A model generated the notes under the pieces. That model saw only the letters and a program-made list of their open reading frames with translations. It did no database searches and was not told the DNA's origin. A DNA stretch of 64,000 nucleotides, taken from NCBI RefSeq assembly GCF_008298035.1, contig NZ_CP042910.1, forward strand, positions 806,001-870,000, in the 5' to 3' direction. The translations under genes and the position numbers were made by a program. The stretch is from Gimesia maris (GTDB lineage Bacteria; Planctomycetota; Planctomycetia; Planctomycetales; Planctomycetaceae). This document shows, piece by piece, positions 9,558-18,900 of the stretch (its first letter is position 1; the number at the start of each line of letters is the position of its first letter).

Positions 9558-10763
9558 CTAGATTTCTCGACCTAACAGGCGGGCCACTTCGTTCACATCT
9601 TTATCACCTCTCCCGGATAAACAGACGACAATCGTTTTGTCGGGGCCGGATTCCCGGGCCGCTTTTATCGCGTAGGCGATGGCATGCGATGATTCAATCG
9701 CGGGAATAATCCCCTCCAGTTTTGCCATGGTCTGGAAGCCTTCCAGGGCTTCATCGTCAGTGATGGCGGTATAGTTGACGCGACCCGAGTCTTTCCAATA
9801 GCTGTGTTCAGGGCCGACACCAGGATAGTCCAGTCCTGCAGAGATCGAATGGACGTCCATTGTCTGGCCATCATCGTCCTGAAGTACATAGCCAAAACTT
9901 CCATGCAGCACGCCCTTGGCGCCATAGCTGAGTGTGCTGGCATGCTCGCCTGGTTCAGGACCTCTCCCGCCGGCTTCCACGCCGGTCAGCTTGACCGATT
10001 CATCGTCGATAAATGGATAGAACATTCCTGCGGAATTCGAACCTCCGCCGACACAGGCAATGACCTGATCAGGCAGTCGCCCCGTCTGTTCCAGGCATTG
10101 TGCCCGGGATTCTTTTCCGATGACAGACTGAAAATCCCGGACCATCATCGGGAAGGGATGAGGGCCAATAACAGATCCGATGATATAATGAGTGGTTTCA
10201 ACGCTCGACATCCAGTCGCGCATCGCTTCATTGACGGCGTCTCGAAGTGTGCGTGACCCACTGGTGACTGCACGAACTTCTGCCCCCATCATTTTCATGT
10301 TGAAGACATTCAACTTTTGACGACGGATGTCTTCTTCACCCATGTAGACAATACATTCAAGTCCGAAGCGGGCACAGGCGACAGCAGAAGCAACTCCGTG
10401 CTGGCCGGCTCCAGTTTCGGCAATCACCCGTTTTTTTCCCATTCGCATTGTCAGCAAAGCCTGGCCGATGGTGTTGTTGATTTTATGGGCGCCGGTGTGA
10501 TTCAGGTCTTCCCGTTTAAAGAAGATTTTGCCGCCACCACAATACTCTGTCAGTCGTTCTGCAAAATACAGTGGATTGGGGCGTCCGACGTAGTTTTTCA
10601 GCAGATCATCCAGTTCTGCCTGAAACGAGGGATCCTGTCTGGCCTTCTCGTATTCCTGGGTCAACTCTTCGAGAGCATGCATCAGGGTTTCAGGGACAAA
10701 GCGTCGACCAAATTCTCCAAAACGACCTGATGCGTCAGGTACATTTGATAAATTCGTAGTCAT
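9558..10763 (-). CDS. trpB: Tryptophan synthase beta chain
   Basis: A 401-residue PLP enzyme that condenses indole with serine to make tryptophan. The PLP lysine is Lys94 in HTGAHKINN, and the phosphate-binding loop [13 protein letters not shown] is near residues 230-242. The N-terminal segment [16 protein letters not shown] is typical of TrpB1, the form that pairs with TrpA. The start at 10763 gives a standard-length N-terminus. trpA follows 66 bp downstream, consistent with a two-gene transcript. No leader peptide or Trp attenuator is evident in the 313 bp upstream. Confidence 0.97.
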   Translation of the reverse strand: MTTNLSNVPDASGRFGEFGRRFVPETLMHALEELTQEYEKARQDPSFQAELDDLLKNYVGRPNPLYFAERLTEYCGGGKIFFKREDLNHTGAHKINNTIGQALLTMRMGKKRVIAETGAGQHGVASAVACARFGLECIVYMGEEDIRRQKLNVFNMKMMGAEVRAVTSGSRTLRDAVNEAMRDWMSSVETTHYIIGSVIGPHPFPMMVRDFQSVIGKESRAQCLEQTGRLPDQVIACVGGGSNSAGMFYPFIDDESVKLTGVEAGGRGPEPGEHASTLSYGAKGVLHGSFGYVLQDDDGQTMDVHSISAGLDYPGVGPEHSYWKDSGRVNYTAITDDEALEGFQTMAKLEGIIPAIESSHAIAYAIKAARESGPDKTIVVCLSGRGDKDVNEVARLLGREI

Positions 10764-11076
10764 AATTGGCTCAGATATACTAATGGTGGTTCAAAAAAAT
10801 GTGGTAGTGACCCATTATTGAATTCCCGACGTCGATGGTCAATGCCCGCAAGTTGGACGCTTCGGAATCGATGAAGGTTCGGTCCGGAAATGCAGGAAAT
10901 GTGGGTGACAACCTTGATATATGTACTTTGATATCATGAAGTTGTGTCGTTATAGTTGTGGAAGTGGAAGTGTCCAGTCAGAATTTTCTAGGTTTTTGCT
11001 CGTTTGTCAGATAGAATACGTGATGCGATTTGTGAGGCAGTCAGCTTCACATTCTGTATCAGAGGGGGGATTAGAT
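10764..11076. other. Divergent intergenic region between trpB and the 67-residue gene
   Basis: This is a 313-bp non-coding stretch that must carry promoters for trpB (leftward) and for the small gene at 11077 (rightward). I found no hairpin followed by a T run, no Trp-codon-rich leader and no convincing -35/-10 pair. The only clear element is the ribosome-binding site AGAGGGGGGA at 11061-11070. Confidence 0.5.
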
Positions 11077-11280
11077 ATGAATATGACAGATGAAAAACTG
11101 GCGGAAGCCATCAATTGTGATTCGATTCACATCGATGAATTAGAACGGTTTTGTCTCCTGGAGAGCAAACCACGGGGTTATCAGAACCTGGATGACAGCG
11201 ATATCATTATTCCCGATTTTCCCCGGGATCTTCGCGCTGCCCGTCGCGAAATCAACGACTTTGTGCCACCCGTCGGCTGA
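11077..11280 (+). CDS. Small acidic hypothetical protein, 67 residues
   Basis: I place the start at ATG 11077 because a very strong purine-rich site (AGAGGGGGGA, 11061-11070) lies 6 bp upstream, whereas the open frame extending back to 10921 has none. The protein begins MNMTDEKLAEAINCDS, is rich in Asp and Glu, and ends with an Arg-rich helix and FVPPVG. No signal peptide, membrane helix or known domain is visible. It stops 18 bp before the convergent stop of the glycosyltransferase gene. I do not recognise the family. The good ribosome-binding site is the main evidence that it is real. Confidence 0.6.
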   Translation: MNMTDEKLAEAINCDSIHIDELERFCLLESKPRGYQNLDDSDIIIPDFPRDLRAARREINDFVPPVG

Positions 11281-11298
11281 GTGTCTCGTTAGAGAACT

Positions 11299-13647
11299 TC
11301 ATTCTGAAGCGGCGACCGGAAAGATTTGAGCTGTGATGAAATACAGCTCACCTTCACGCTCCACGATCAGCTCTGGTGCCCACTGTTCAATTTCTGTTCG
11401 CTTGTTTTCAGCCATCGACTCGAACTTCAGGTAACTGTATTTATTAGGCAGGGGCGGTTGCAGCACTCCTTCTTTCACCAGTTGTTGAAAACGCAGGGGA
11501 GTCACGTAGTCGGTGTAACCGTATGAGCCAGGGATACGATAACGCAGTATCTCCGCCCAGTTCACATATACATATGTGATATGCTCTGCTTTCAGTTTTG
11601 CTTCGATCTCGCGGGCGGGTTTCATCGACAGCTCTTTGTCGGGAAGTTCTGGATCGGGTTGTGCCGTCCATTGCTGGAAAATATCTTCATCGAAGACGGT
11701 ATTGTAAATCACGGGAAAGTTGGCGTTGAAAACCTTCGCTTCACCCACAAACAGCACAACCTGATTGGGGTCGAGCTGCATCTTGTTCAACACTTCAATT
11801 TCCGGGGCCGTCAGATTGCCAGTAAAATTGCGGGCGTACGTGAAATCATCCAGGTAAGCATTATTGCCCCCCAGACCGCTGGTGATAATACACAGATTAA
11901 ACAGTACGGCAAAAAACACCACAGCTGTTACACCCGTCCGCCAGAGCAGTTTCGAACTCCAGGTCGCACCAATGCCCGCCAGTACTGCGACCACTGGCAA
12001 CATAGGTACCCAGAACCGGTCAATCCGGTGCGTCAGTAACCACCAGGAAAAGAAGAGAAAACCGATATAGATCCAGAGCCAGTGTATGAGACGCCGCTGT
12101 CGTTGGTTCAGAAATGCCAGCGGCGCCAGGCAGAACAGCAGGGGGCTGAGCCAGTCGCTGGTCATCGTGACATCCAGCAGGCTGTCTTTGAATTCTTTCA
12201 GGCCAATCGTTCTCATACCATGCCCGTTTTTCCACTTGGCGTTCAGTGCCTCGGTCAGGTCATATCCCCCGAAGACTGAATACAGCAGCGGATAAACCGG
12301 GTTGCCTGTTTCCACCAGGTTTTTGAGCAACCACGGACCAACCGTGATCAGGGTCCCTGCTGCGAACAGCATGCCCAGCTTGAAAGTCGCTGACCAGCGC
12401 AGGGACCTGTCTTCCTTGAGCAAAACCCAACTGAAGCCGAGCAGCGTCAGTCCGAGTGGAATCACAACTGAGAGGACGCCCGGATACTTGGTTGACATCG
12501 CAGAGCCCGCCAGCAGACCGGTGAGGAGCGTCCAACTCCAGAGCTCGCCCGGCAACCGGGATGTCCTGGCTGCGGAATCGTCTGCTGCGTCGTTTGAGTT
12601 CGCTTTCCATTTCTGCAAAACGGCAATCGTCAGGATCAGACTCACCAGGCTGGCCAGCAGATAAAAGGAGAGCGCTCCTTCGGTATAGGCAATGATTGAC
12701 ATCCGGTAAGTCCAGGGATTGGTCAGGAACACCGTGGCGGCAATCCAGCCGGCGGCCGAACCAAACCAGTGCCGCGCCATTGTGAAGATTCCCAGTGCGG
12801 TAAATATTGCGAAACTCATCAGTACGAGTTTGCCCGCCTGGGCTCCCGAGAACCAGTCCCCTTTGAGTGTCATCGACAGCAGGGTGAGCATCTCCGTCAG
12901 AAACGGAAAGCTGGTATACACGTTATGTGGCAGGAAGCCGATGTAGCCCTGCTGGTAATATTCTTTCGGCCCTCCGAAATGATATTCAAGCACATCATAA
13001 TCAGTGGAAGGCAGCATGGATCCCAGAAACATGCTCATTACAAACGGGCTCATCAGCAGGCAGCAGCCCACACGGAACAGCATATCGAACGTGATCGATT
13101 TCGGCAGCGACAGCTTCAAAGAAACCAGCGATCCTGTTTTCTGTTTCGTTTCCTGAAGTGCCGACGCGATGCCGGCTGTCGCCATTGTAATCAGCACGGC
13201 ATAACAGAGTCCTTGCGTGAGAATGCCCAGCAGCCCACCTCCCAGGGTCAGTAGAGAGACTAGCGAGATTCCCAGGCCAGAGGCGAAGACAGTTCGTTCG
13301 GCAGTGAAGGGATGCAACGGGATGCGGATCAACCGCGTCACAAGCTGCCCCAGTCCCCAGGCCCCCAGTAGTACAATTGCAGCAATGCCGATCAATGGTA
13401 TCCGCTGTGGAAAATATGCCCATCCTGCCGGATGCGGGTTTTCTTCCGGGAGCGGGTCAATCAGGTCCAGTAACAGGAACGGGATCTCAGGGACAATATA
13501 CCAGCGATCAATTTCCTGATTGTTGGTCAACGGAATCGTCAGGAATGCAATAAAAAACAGCAACACCCAAGCCAGTGCCCCGCTCAAAAACAGAGGGGAA
13601 TCTTTCTCGAGGGATTCCATAGGACTGTCTGCCGCTGTTTTGTTCAT
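11299..13647 (-). CDS. Large polytopic membrane glycosyltransferase, GT39/ArnT-like
   Basis: A 782-residue protein with a first helix near residues 25-42 and roughly twelve hydrophobic segments, followed by a C-terminal soluble part (from about residue 620). The extracytoplasmic segment LPSTDYDVLEYHFGGPKEYY (about residues 212-231) carries acidic residues where GT39/GT-C enzymes keep the catalytic Asp. These enzymes use polyprenyl-phosphate sugars to glycosylate proteins or lipids in the periplasm. The substrate is unknown. It is monocistronic by appearance: nadC starts upstream in the same direction with a 51-bp gap. Confidence 0.75.
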   Translation of the reverse strand: MNKTAADSPMESLEKDSPLFLSGALAWVLLFFIAFLTIPLTNNQEIDRWYIVPEIPFLLLDLIDPLPEENPHPAGWAYFPQRIPLIGIAAIVLLGAWGLGQLVTRLIRIPLHPFTAERTVFASGLGISLVSLLTLGGGLLGILTQGLCYAVLITMATAGIASALQETKQKTGSLVSLKLSLPKSITFDMLFRVGCCLLMSPFVMSMFLGSMLPSTDYDVLEYHFGGPKEYYQQGYIGFLPHNVYTSFPFLTEMLTLLSMTLKGDWFSGAQAGKLVLMSFAIFTALGIFTMARHWFGSAAGWIAATVFLTNPWTYRMSIIAYTEGALSFYLLASLVSLILTIAVLQKWKANSNDAADDSAARTSRLPGELWSWTLLTGLLAGSAMSTKYPGVLSVVIPLGLTLLGFSWVLLKEDRSLRWSATFKLGMLFAAGTLITVGPWLLKNLVETGNPVYPLLYSVFGGYDLTEALNAKWKNGHGMRTIGLKEFKDSLLDVTMTSDWLSPLLFCLAPLAFLNQRQRRLIHWLWIYIGFLFFSWWLLTHRIDRFWVPMLPVVAVLAGIGATWSSKLLWRTGVTAVVFFAVLFNLCIITSGLGGNNAYLDDFTYARNFTGNLTAPEIEVLNKMQLDPNQVVLFVGEAKVFNANFPVIYNTVFDEDIFQQWTAQPDPELPDKELSMKPAREIEAKLKAEHITYVYVNWAEILRYRIPGSYGYTDYVTPLRFQQLVKEGVLQPPLPNKYSYLKFESMAENKRTEIEQWAPELIVEREGELYFITAQIFPVAASE

Positions 13648-13698
13648 AGGAAGAAATCAAAGCTTTAAGATGAGTGAAGGAGTCCGTTTGACGTGAAA

Positions 13699-14589
13699 TT
13701 ACGTACGCCGTTTCCAGTCAAATCCTAAGTCCAGTGATATCACAGAATGTGTGAGTGCACCCACGCTGATGCGTTCCACCCCGGTTTCTGCCACACTGCG
13801 GAGATTCTCAAGGGTGATCCCTCCGGATGCTTCCAGCAGTGTTGTCGGCGAACTGGAATTCCGCAACTCAATCGCCTGTTTCATGATCTCTGGTGACATG
13901 TTGTCGAGCAGTACGATCTCGGGTTTGGCCTGCAACGCATCCGCCAGTTGATCCAGTGTGTCCACTTCAACCTCGATAGGTTTCTGACCATCGACAGATT
14001 CGCGTGCCTGTTGAATCGCGGCGGCAATTGTCGGATGAGAAGTTCGTGAAGACCAGCCAGCCAGATGATTGTCTTTGATCAGAACCCCATCATACAGACC
14101 CATTCGATGATTTGTACCGCCGCCGGCTGCGACAGCATATTTTTCCAGCACACGCCACCCGGGGAGCGTTTTGCGTGTGTCCAGGATGGCTGCGTTCGTC
14201 CCGGCGATAGCTTTCACATAACGGGCGGTCAGCGAGGCGACTCCACACAGGTGTGTCAGAAAATTTAACACGGTCCGTTCGCCAATCAGAATTGAAGCGA
14301 GAGGACCGGCGCAAGTCGTAATGATTGAACCTGGTTCCAGTGTATCACCGTCTGACAGATGGTGTGTGCAGGCGACTGCAGGATCCAGTTCGCTGAAGAT
14401 GAGTGATGTGATCGGAGAGCCGGCCAGGATACCCTGTTGCCGTGCGACGATCTGGATTTCTGCCTGATCTGACGGATCAATCAGTGCCTGGCAGGTCAGG
14501 TCACCTGTCTGCTGCAGATCTTCTTCCAGAGCGAGTTTGATCAGAGTCGTGGCTGCATTTTGCTGGAGCTCATCAAAGGGGACTGTCAC
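13699..14589 (-). CDS. nadC: Nicotinate-nucleotide pyrophosphorylase (carboxylating)
   Basis: A 296-residue quinolinate phosphoribosyltransferase that makes nicotinate mononucleotide in de novo NAD synthesis. Diagnostic segments are the EEDLQQTGDLTCQAL N-terminal motif, the DTRKTLPGWRVLEKYAV substrate loop (about residues 135-151), GGGTNHRMGLYDGVLIKDNH and the EVEVDTLDQL strand with catalytic Glu residues. The C-terminal GGITLENLRSVAETGVERISVG is also typical. It is transcribed leftward, divergent from ald. Confidence 0.96.
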   Translation of the reverse strand: MTVPFDELQQNAATTLIKLALEEDLQQTGDLTCQALIDPSDQAEIQIVARQQGILAGSPITSLIFSELDPAVACTHHLSDGDTLEPGSIITTCAGPLASILIGERTVLNFLTHLCGVASLTARYVKAIAGTNAAILDTRKTLPGWRVLEKYAVAAGGGTNHRMGLYDGVLIKDNHLAGWSSRTSHPTIAAAIQQARESVDGQKPIEVEVDTLDQLADALQAKPEIVLLDNMSPEIMKQAIELRNSSSPTTLLEASGGITLENLRSVAETGVERISVGALTHSVISLDLGFDWKRRT

Positions 14590-14697
14590 TGTAATAATCG
14601 AGCTTTTCTGTTAAGAGTCACTGTCTGGTGAGTCTATTGCCACGTTTAAGGCTCAAGACTCACATAAAATTCAGACGAATAATATGAAATTAAGGCG

Positions 14698-14703
14698 TAT
14701 AAT
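14698..14703 (+). promoter_or_regulatory. Candidate -10 box of the ald promoter
   Basis: A perfect TATAAT sits 54 bp upstream of the ald start in the nadC/ald divergent gap. No good TTGACA lies at 16-18 bp; the closest match, TTCAGA, ends 22 bp upstream. The ald start itself is supported by GGGAGAAG at 14747-14754. Confidence 0.35.
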
Positions 14704-14757
14704 GTCTATGGTCGTATCATACCAGTCTGCAGTCTGAGATGTAATCGGGAGAAGAGC

Positions 14758-15864
14758 ATGATTATTGGAGTCCCTCGTGAAATTAAACAGGATGAGTATC
14801 GCGTCGCGCTGATTCCGGTGGGAGCCGAAGAATTGACTGCTGCCGGGCATACTGTGCTGATCGAACGAGGGGCTGGTCTGGGAAGCGGGATTCTAGATGA
14901 GCTCTACGAAGAGAACGGCGCCGAGATAGTAGAAACCGCTGAGGAACTGTTTGCCCGCGCGGATCTGGTGATCAAGGTCAAAGAGCCTCAGCCGGCGGAA
15001 TGGGCTTTATTAAAACCAGGCCAGATTCTGTTTACCTATTTTCATTTTGCCGCGGATGAGAAATTGACACGTGGTTTTCTGGAGACAGGAGCCACTGCGG
15101 TTGCCTATGAGACGCTGGAAGGCCCGCATGGTCAACTCCCACTGCTGACACCGATGAGTGAAGTTGCGGGCCGAATGAGCATCCAGGAAGGGGCCAAATA
15201 TCTGGAGCGCCCGCAGTTAGGTCGGGGAATTCTATTGGGAGGAGTTCCCGGCGTTCCCCCAGCGCACATTGTCATTCTGGGAGGGGGAGTGGTCGGGAAA
15301 AATGCCGCTCAAATTGCCGCAGGCTTTCAGGCAGATGTGGTGATTCTGGATATCAATGTTGACCGGCTTCGCTATCTTGAAGACATCATGCCCGCCAACG
15401 TGAATACACTCTACAGTGATCGACATAATATCCGGGCAGAACTCGAACTGGCAGACCTGGTGATTGGCGCGGTTTTGATTCCCGGTGCCCGCGCGCCGAT
15501 ACTGGTTCCCCGGTCGGCATTGAGTTCGATGAAACCCGGGGCTGTGTTGATTGATGTGGCTGTCGACCAGGGAGGCTGTATCGAAACCACAAGACCCACA
15601 ACGCACTCCGATCCAACGTTTGTCGTCGATGGTGTTGTGCATTATTGTGTAGCCAACATGCCTGGTGCGGTTGGTCGCACGAGCACCTACGCCTTATGTA
15701 ATGTGACGTTGCCGTATGCCCTCAAACTGGCCAATCAGGGATTGAATGCAGCCTGTGCACAGAACCATGGTCTGTTGACAGCAGTGAATGTCCATCAGGG
15801 GCAGGTGACCAATCGAGCTGTCGCTGAAACTTTCGGCATCGAATGGAAAGAGTTTCGTCCGTAA
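14758..15864 (+). CDS. ald: Alanine dehydrogenase
   Basis: A 368-residue NAD-dependent enzyme that interconverts L-alanine with pyruvate and ammonia. The N-terminus MIIGVPREIKQDEYRVAL is the family signature. Lys75 (KVKEP) and His96 (TYFHFA) match the known pyruvate-binding Lys and catalytic His. The NAD-binding loop GGGVVGKNAAQIA is near residues 175-187, and the C-terminal AVNVHQGQVTN segment is conserved. The start is fixed by GGGAGAAG at 14747-14754. The gene ends 2 bp before a strong bidirectional terminator shared with the convergent giant gene. Confidence 0.97.
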   Translation: MIIGVPREIKQDEYRVALIPVGAEELTAAGHTVLIERGAGLGSGILDELYEENGAEIVETAEELFARADLVIKVKEPQPAEWALLKPGQILFTYFHFAADEKLTRGFLETGATAVAYETLEGPHGQLPLLTPMSEVAGRMSIQEGAKYLERPQLGRGILLGGVPGVPPAHIVILGGGVVGKNAAQIAAGFQADVVILDINVDRLRYLEDIMPANVNTLYSDRHNIRAELELADLVIGAVLIPGARAPILVPRSALSSMKPGAVLIDVAVDQGGCIETTRPTTHSDPTFVVDGVVHYCVANMPGAVGRTSTYALCNVTLPYALKLANQGLNAACAQNHGLLTAVNVHQGQVTNRAVAETFGIEWKEFRP

Positions 15865-15866
15865 AA

Positions 15867-15897
15867 AAAGAGGTGAGAAACCGGTTGTCACCTCTTT
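15867..15897. terminator. Bidirectional intrinsic terminator between ald and the giant gene
   Basis: A perfect 10-bp stem (AAAGAGGTGA at 15867-15876 and its complement at 15888-15897) encloses an 11-nt loop. On the plus strand it is followed by ATTTT. On the minus strand the stem is followed by a continuous T run (seven Ts in total counting the last stem bases). It therefore can end both convergent transcripts. Confidence 0.85.
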
Positions 15898-15929
15898 ATT
15901 TTAAATGGATCTTAAATCCGCTGGGGTCA

Positions 15930-18900
15930 TTATACCAGCGGGCCAGCCCAGTCAGCAAACAGGCTGTCCAGCTCATCATCGGCTACTTCGGAGTCCCGTA
16001 CATCATCCAGATCAAATTCAGGATTGAAGCTCAACTCCAAATTCGTTTCTTCCGGTTCCAGATCGTCTGAAAGATCTGTTTCATAGGAAACTTCGAATAG
16101 GGATCCGATCTGCAGATCCTGATCTACTGACTGCTCCACAATCAGACTCGAACTTGAAAGCGGCAGCTCAGGAGCCAGATACCAGGCAGGTGCTGTTCCT
16201 GTCTGGAGTCCGGATGATTGTGATGATGCTTTATTCGCGATCTGCTGTTGCTCTGGTGCAACGACAGGTTGCGTTCGGGGAGCAACAGGATTCGTTACGG
16301 GAGTGGATTCTGTCGTTGTGAGGCTCACTAAACTGGATGCCATCAACGGTGCACTGAGTGGGGTGATCACAGCGCCGTCTGCATTATTGTAAGCGGCCTG
16401 TAGAACTTGAATGTCCAGTGTGGAGATCATCTTCCTGGTCGAGGGGTCCAGCGTTGCCCCCATGATGTCGTCCGGATAGAACGTCTCATCGATATGCAGC
16501 CCGTCATCTGTCAGCGGAGCAATAAAGTCCCAGCTGACAAACTGAACCTGTCCGGAATCACTGGTTTGCAGCTGGTTTGTATAAGGAGAATAGCTTGTAG
16601 TGAAACCGGCAGCATGACCAATTTCATGCAGTAGCACTGTATACAGATCATAGTGGCCTTCAGCTGCAGAACCGGCAATCGCCTGTCCGTTGCTGTCAAA
16701 TGCAAGACCATCAACCGATGAGTACCAGCCCAGACCGCCTGCATCGTCATCAATGTAAACACGCCCCTTGACAGGAATGCCGTTTTCATCGAGTTCCAGA
16801 ATATGCCCTTCGCCCAGTTGTTGACCACCAAGATCAGTCACGACGACTTGAACTGCCAGGTCAGGATTTCCAGTTGCGGTTTTCCATTCATCGGTGGCGG
16901 CATCGATCAGCGTACTCAGGCTGTCGCTGCCCTCAGTGGTAATGGCAGAACCGTACCATTCCTGAGGGAAGTTAGTCGGGAAGGAAATCTGTTGCCCCGT
17001 GCCTCTGGATCGGTTGTAGTTTGTTGCCAGGAAAATCAGGTCTCGATAGTTGATTTTCCCGCTCTTGTCAAAGTCAAGAGACCAGGCCAGCCCTGATTCC
17101 GCTCCTACAACGGAAGTATCATAATAGGAAGTGAATGTAATCAGATCCCGGTAGTTGATCGTACCATCATCGTTCAGGTCGAACGGCACTGCCCAGAGTT
17201 CTGTATCCAGTGTTTCGCCTGTGGAAGCAGTGACATCACCAAAGTCTGTGACATCCAGAGATGCATTGACGACTCGGATACCCAGGTTATGGGGGCCGAG
17301 GAAACCAGTTACTTGATCGATGGCAACGTTATCCTCGCCAATCGATTCAAATTTGACTCGCGCCAGCAGAACCTGGCCGCTGCCACCAAGATTACCCTGA
17401 CCGTTCTGACCACTGATTCCAGAGACAATACCCGCCTGATCATCAATGCTGGCTGCACTGGAACCACCAAAGGCAGAACCAAACTCGACCGCGGTTGCAG
17501 TAAAGTAGTCTGTATTGTATTCCAGATCGAAGTTACCGCCGCTGATGCCGGAACCATCGCTGGTATTACCCCAGACTTCAACCCAGAAACTGTCCCATTC
17601 ATCGATCCAGTCCACACTGTCAGGTACTGTCTCGGTTTCGCCATTCGCATTGGTTGCTGTTGGCGCTGTCACCAGTGAGGTACTGATCGTAGTATTGGGA
17701 GAAGCGGTTCCCGTCAACGGTGGACCAGCGGGATCGATAATCGTTCCGGTGGCTGTTGTGGAAGGGAAGAACTCCAGTATTTGCAGGCCACTGAAAGTAT
17801 CTGCGACAAACGCCAGGGTACCAGAGACGAACAGACTGCGGGCACTGCCCGGTGTGTCGAATGTATTGGCTATATCGCCTGTCGTTAAATCGATGACCTG
17901 CAGACCTGCCATTCCATCAGTCACGTAAGCAAAGTTACCAACGACCTTCACGCCAGTGGCGATACCGGGAGTGTGCAGTGTACGAACATAAAAAGCGGTA
18001 AAGGGGTCTGAGATATCGATAACCTGCACACCACCTTCACGATTTGCGACATAAGCCAGATTGCCAACTACGTCGAGACCAATCGCAGCACCACCGGGGG
18101 TGGCGACCGATTTGATCAATGTGGGATTTGCAGAATTAGAAACATCAACAATATGCAGTCCATTATTACCATCGGTGAGATAAGCAATATTTCCAATGAC
18201 TTCCACACCGCCAGCCAGGCCACCGGGAGTTGATACCCCGAAATTACCTAAGATTGAAGGAGAGGCTGGATTAGTTACATCAATGATCTGTAATCCACCA
18301 CCGTTTCCACTATCGTCCGCGACGTAGGCCAGGTTGCCAACCACTTGCACACCACGGGCACGGGCAGGGGTGGCAATACTACCGACAAATGTGGGATTCG
18401 CAGGATTAGAAATGTTAATAATCTGTAATCCTGCTTCGCCGACTGCCAGATAAGCCAGGTTACCGACGACATCAATCGCCTGAGCAATTCCCTGCTGGTT
18501 GAAGTCGTAAGCACCAACATGAACGGGGCTGGATGGATTACTGATATTAAAGATCTGTAATCCGCCATCCCGGTCAGCAATGTAGGCATAGTTACCCACC
18601 ACATCGACGGCGACAGCAGCGTCTGTCGTTGCAGAACTGCTGCGAGCGTGAATGCTGGTCAGAAAGACCGAACGTCCGCTGGAGATCAGATTCGACAGGG
18701 TCAAGTCAAAGGTTTCCGGACTTTCCACAGTCGAATCCGGCCTCACGTTGACATCGACTGTCTGCTGAGTTTCACCTGCGATAAACGTCAAAGTATCAGC
18801 GAATGGGAAGTAGTCGTCTGGTGCGACGGCGGTTCCATTAAAGGTGGCAGCATCAACGGTAATATCAATATCAACCGGGTTGGAAAGTGTCACCGTGAAC

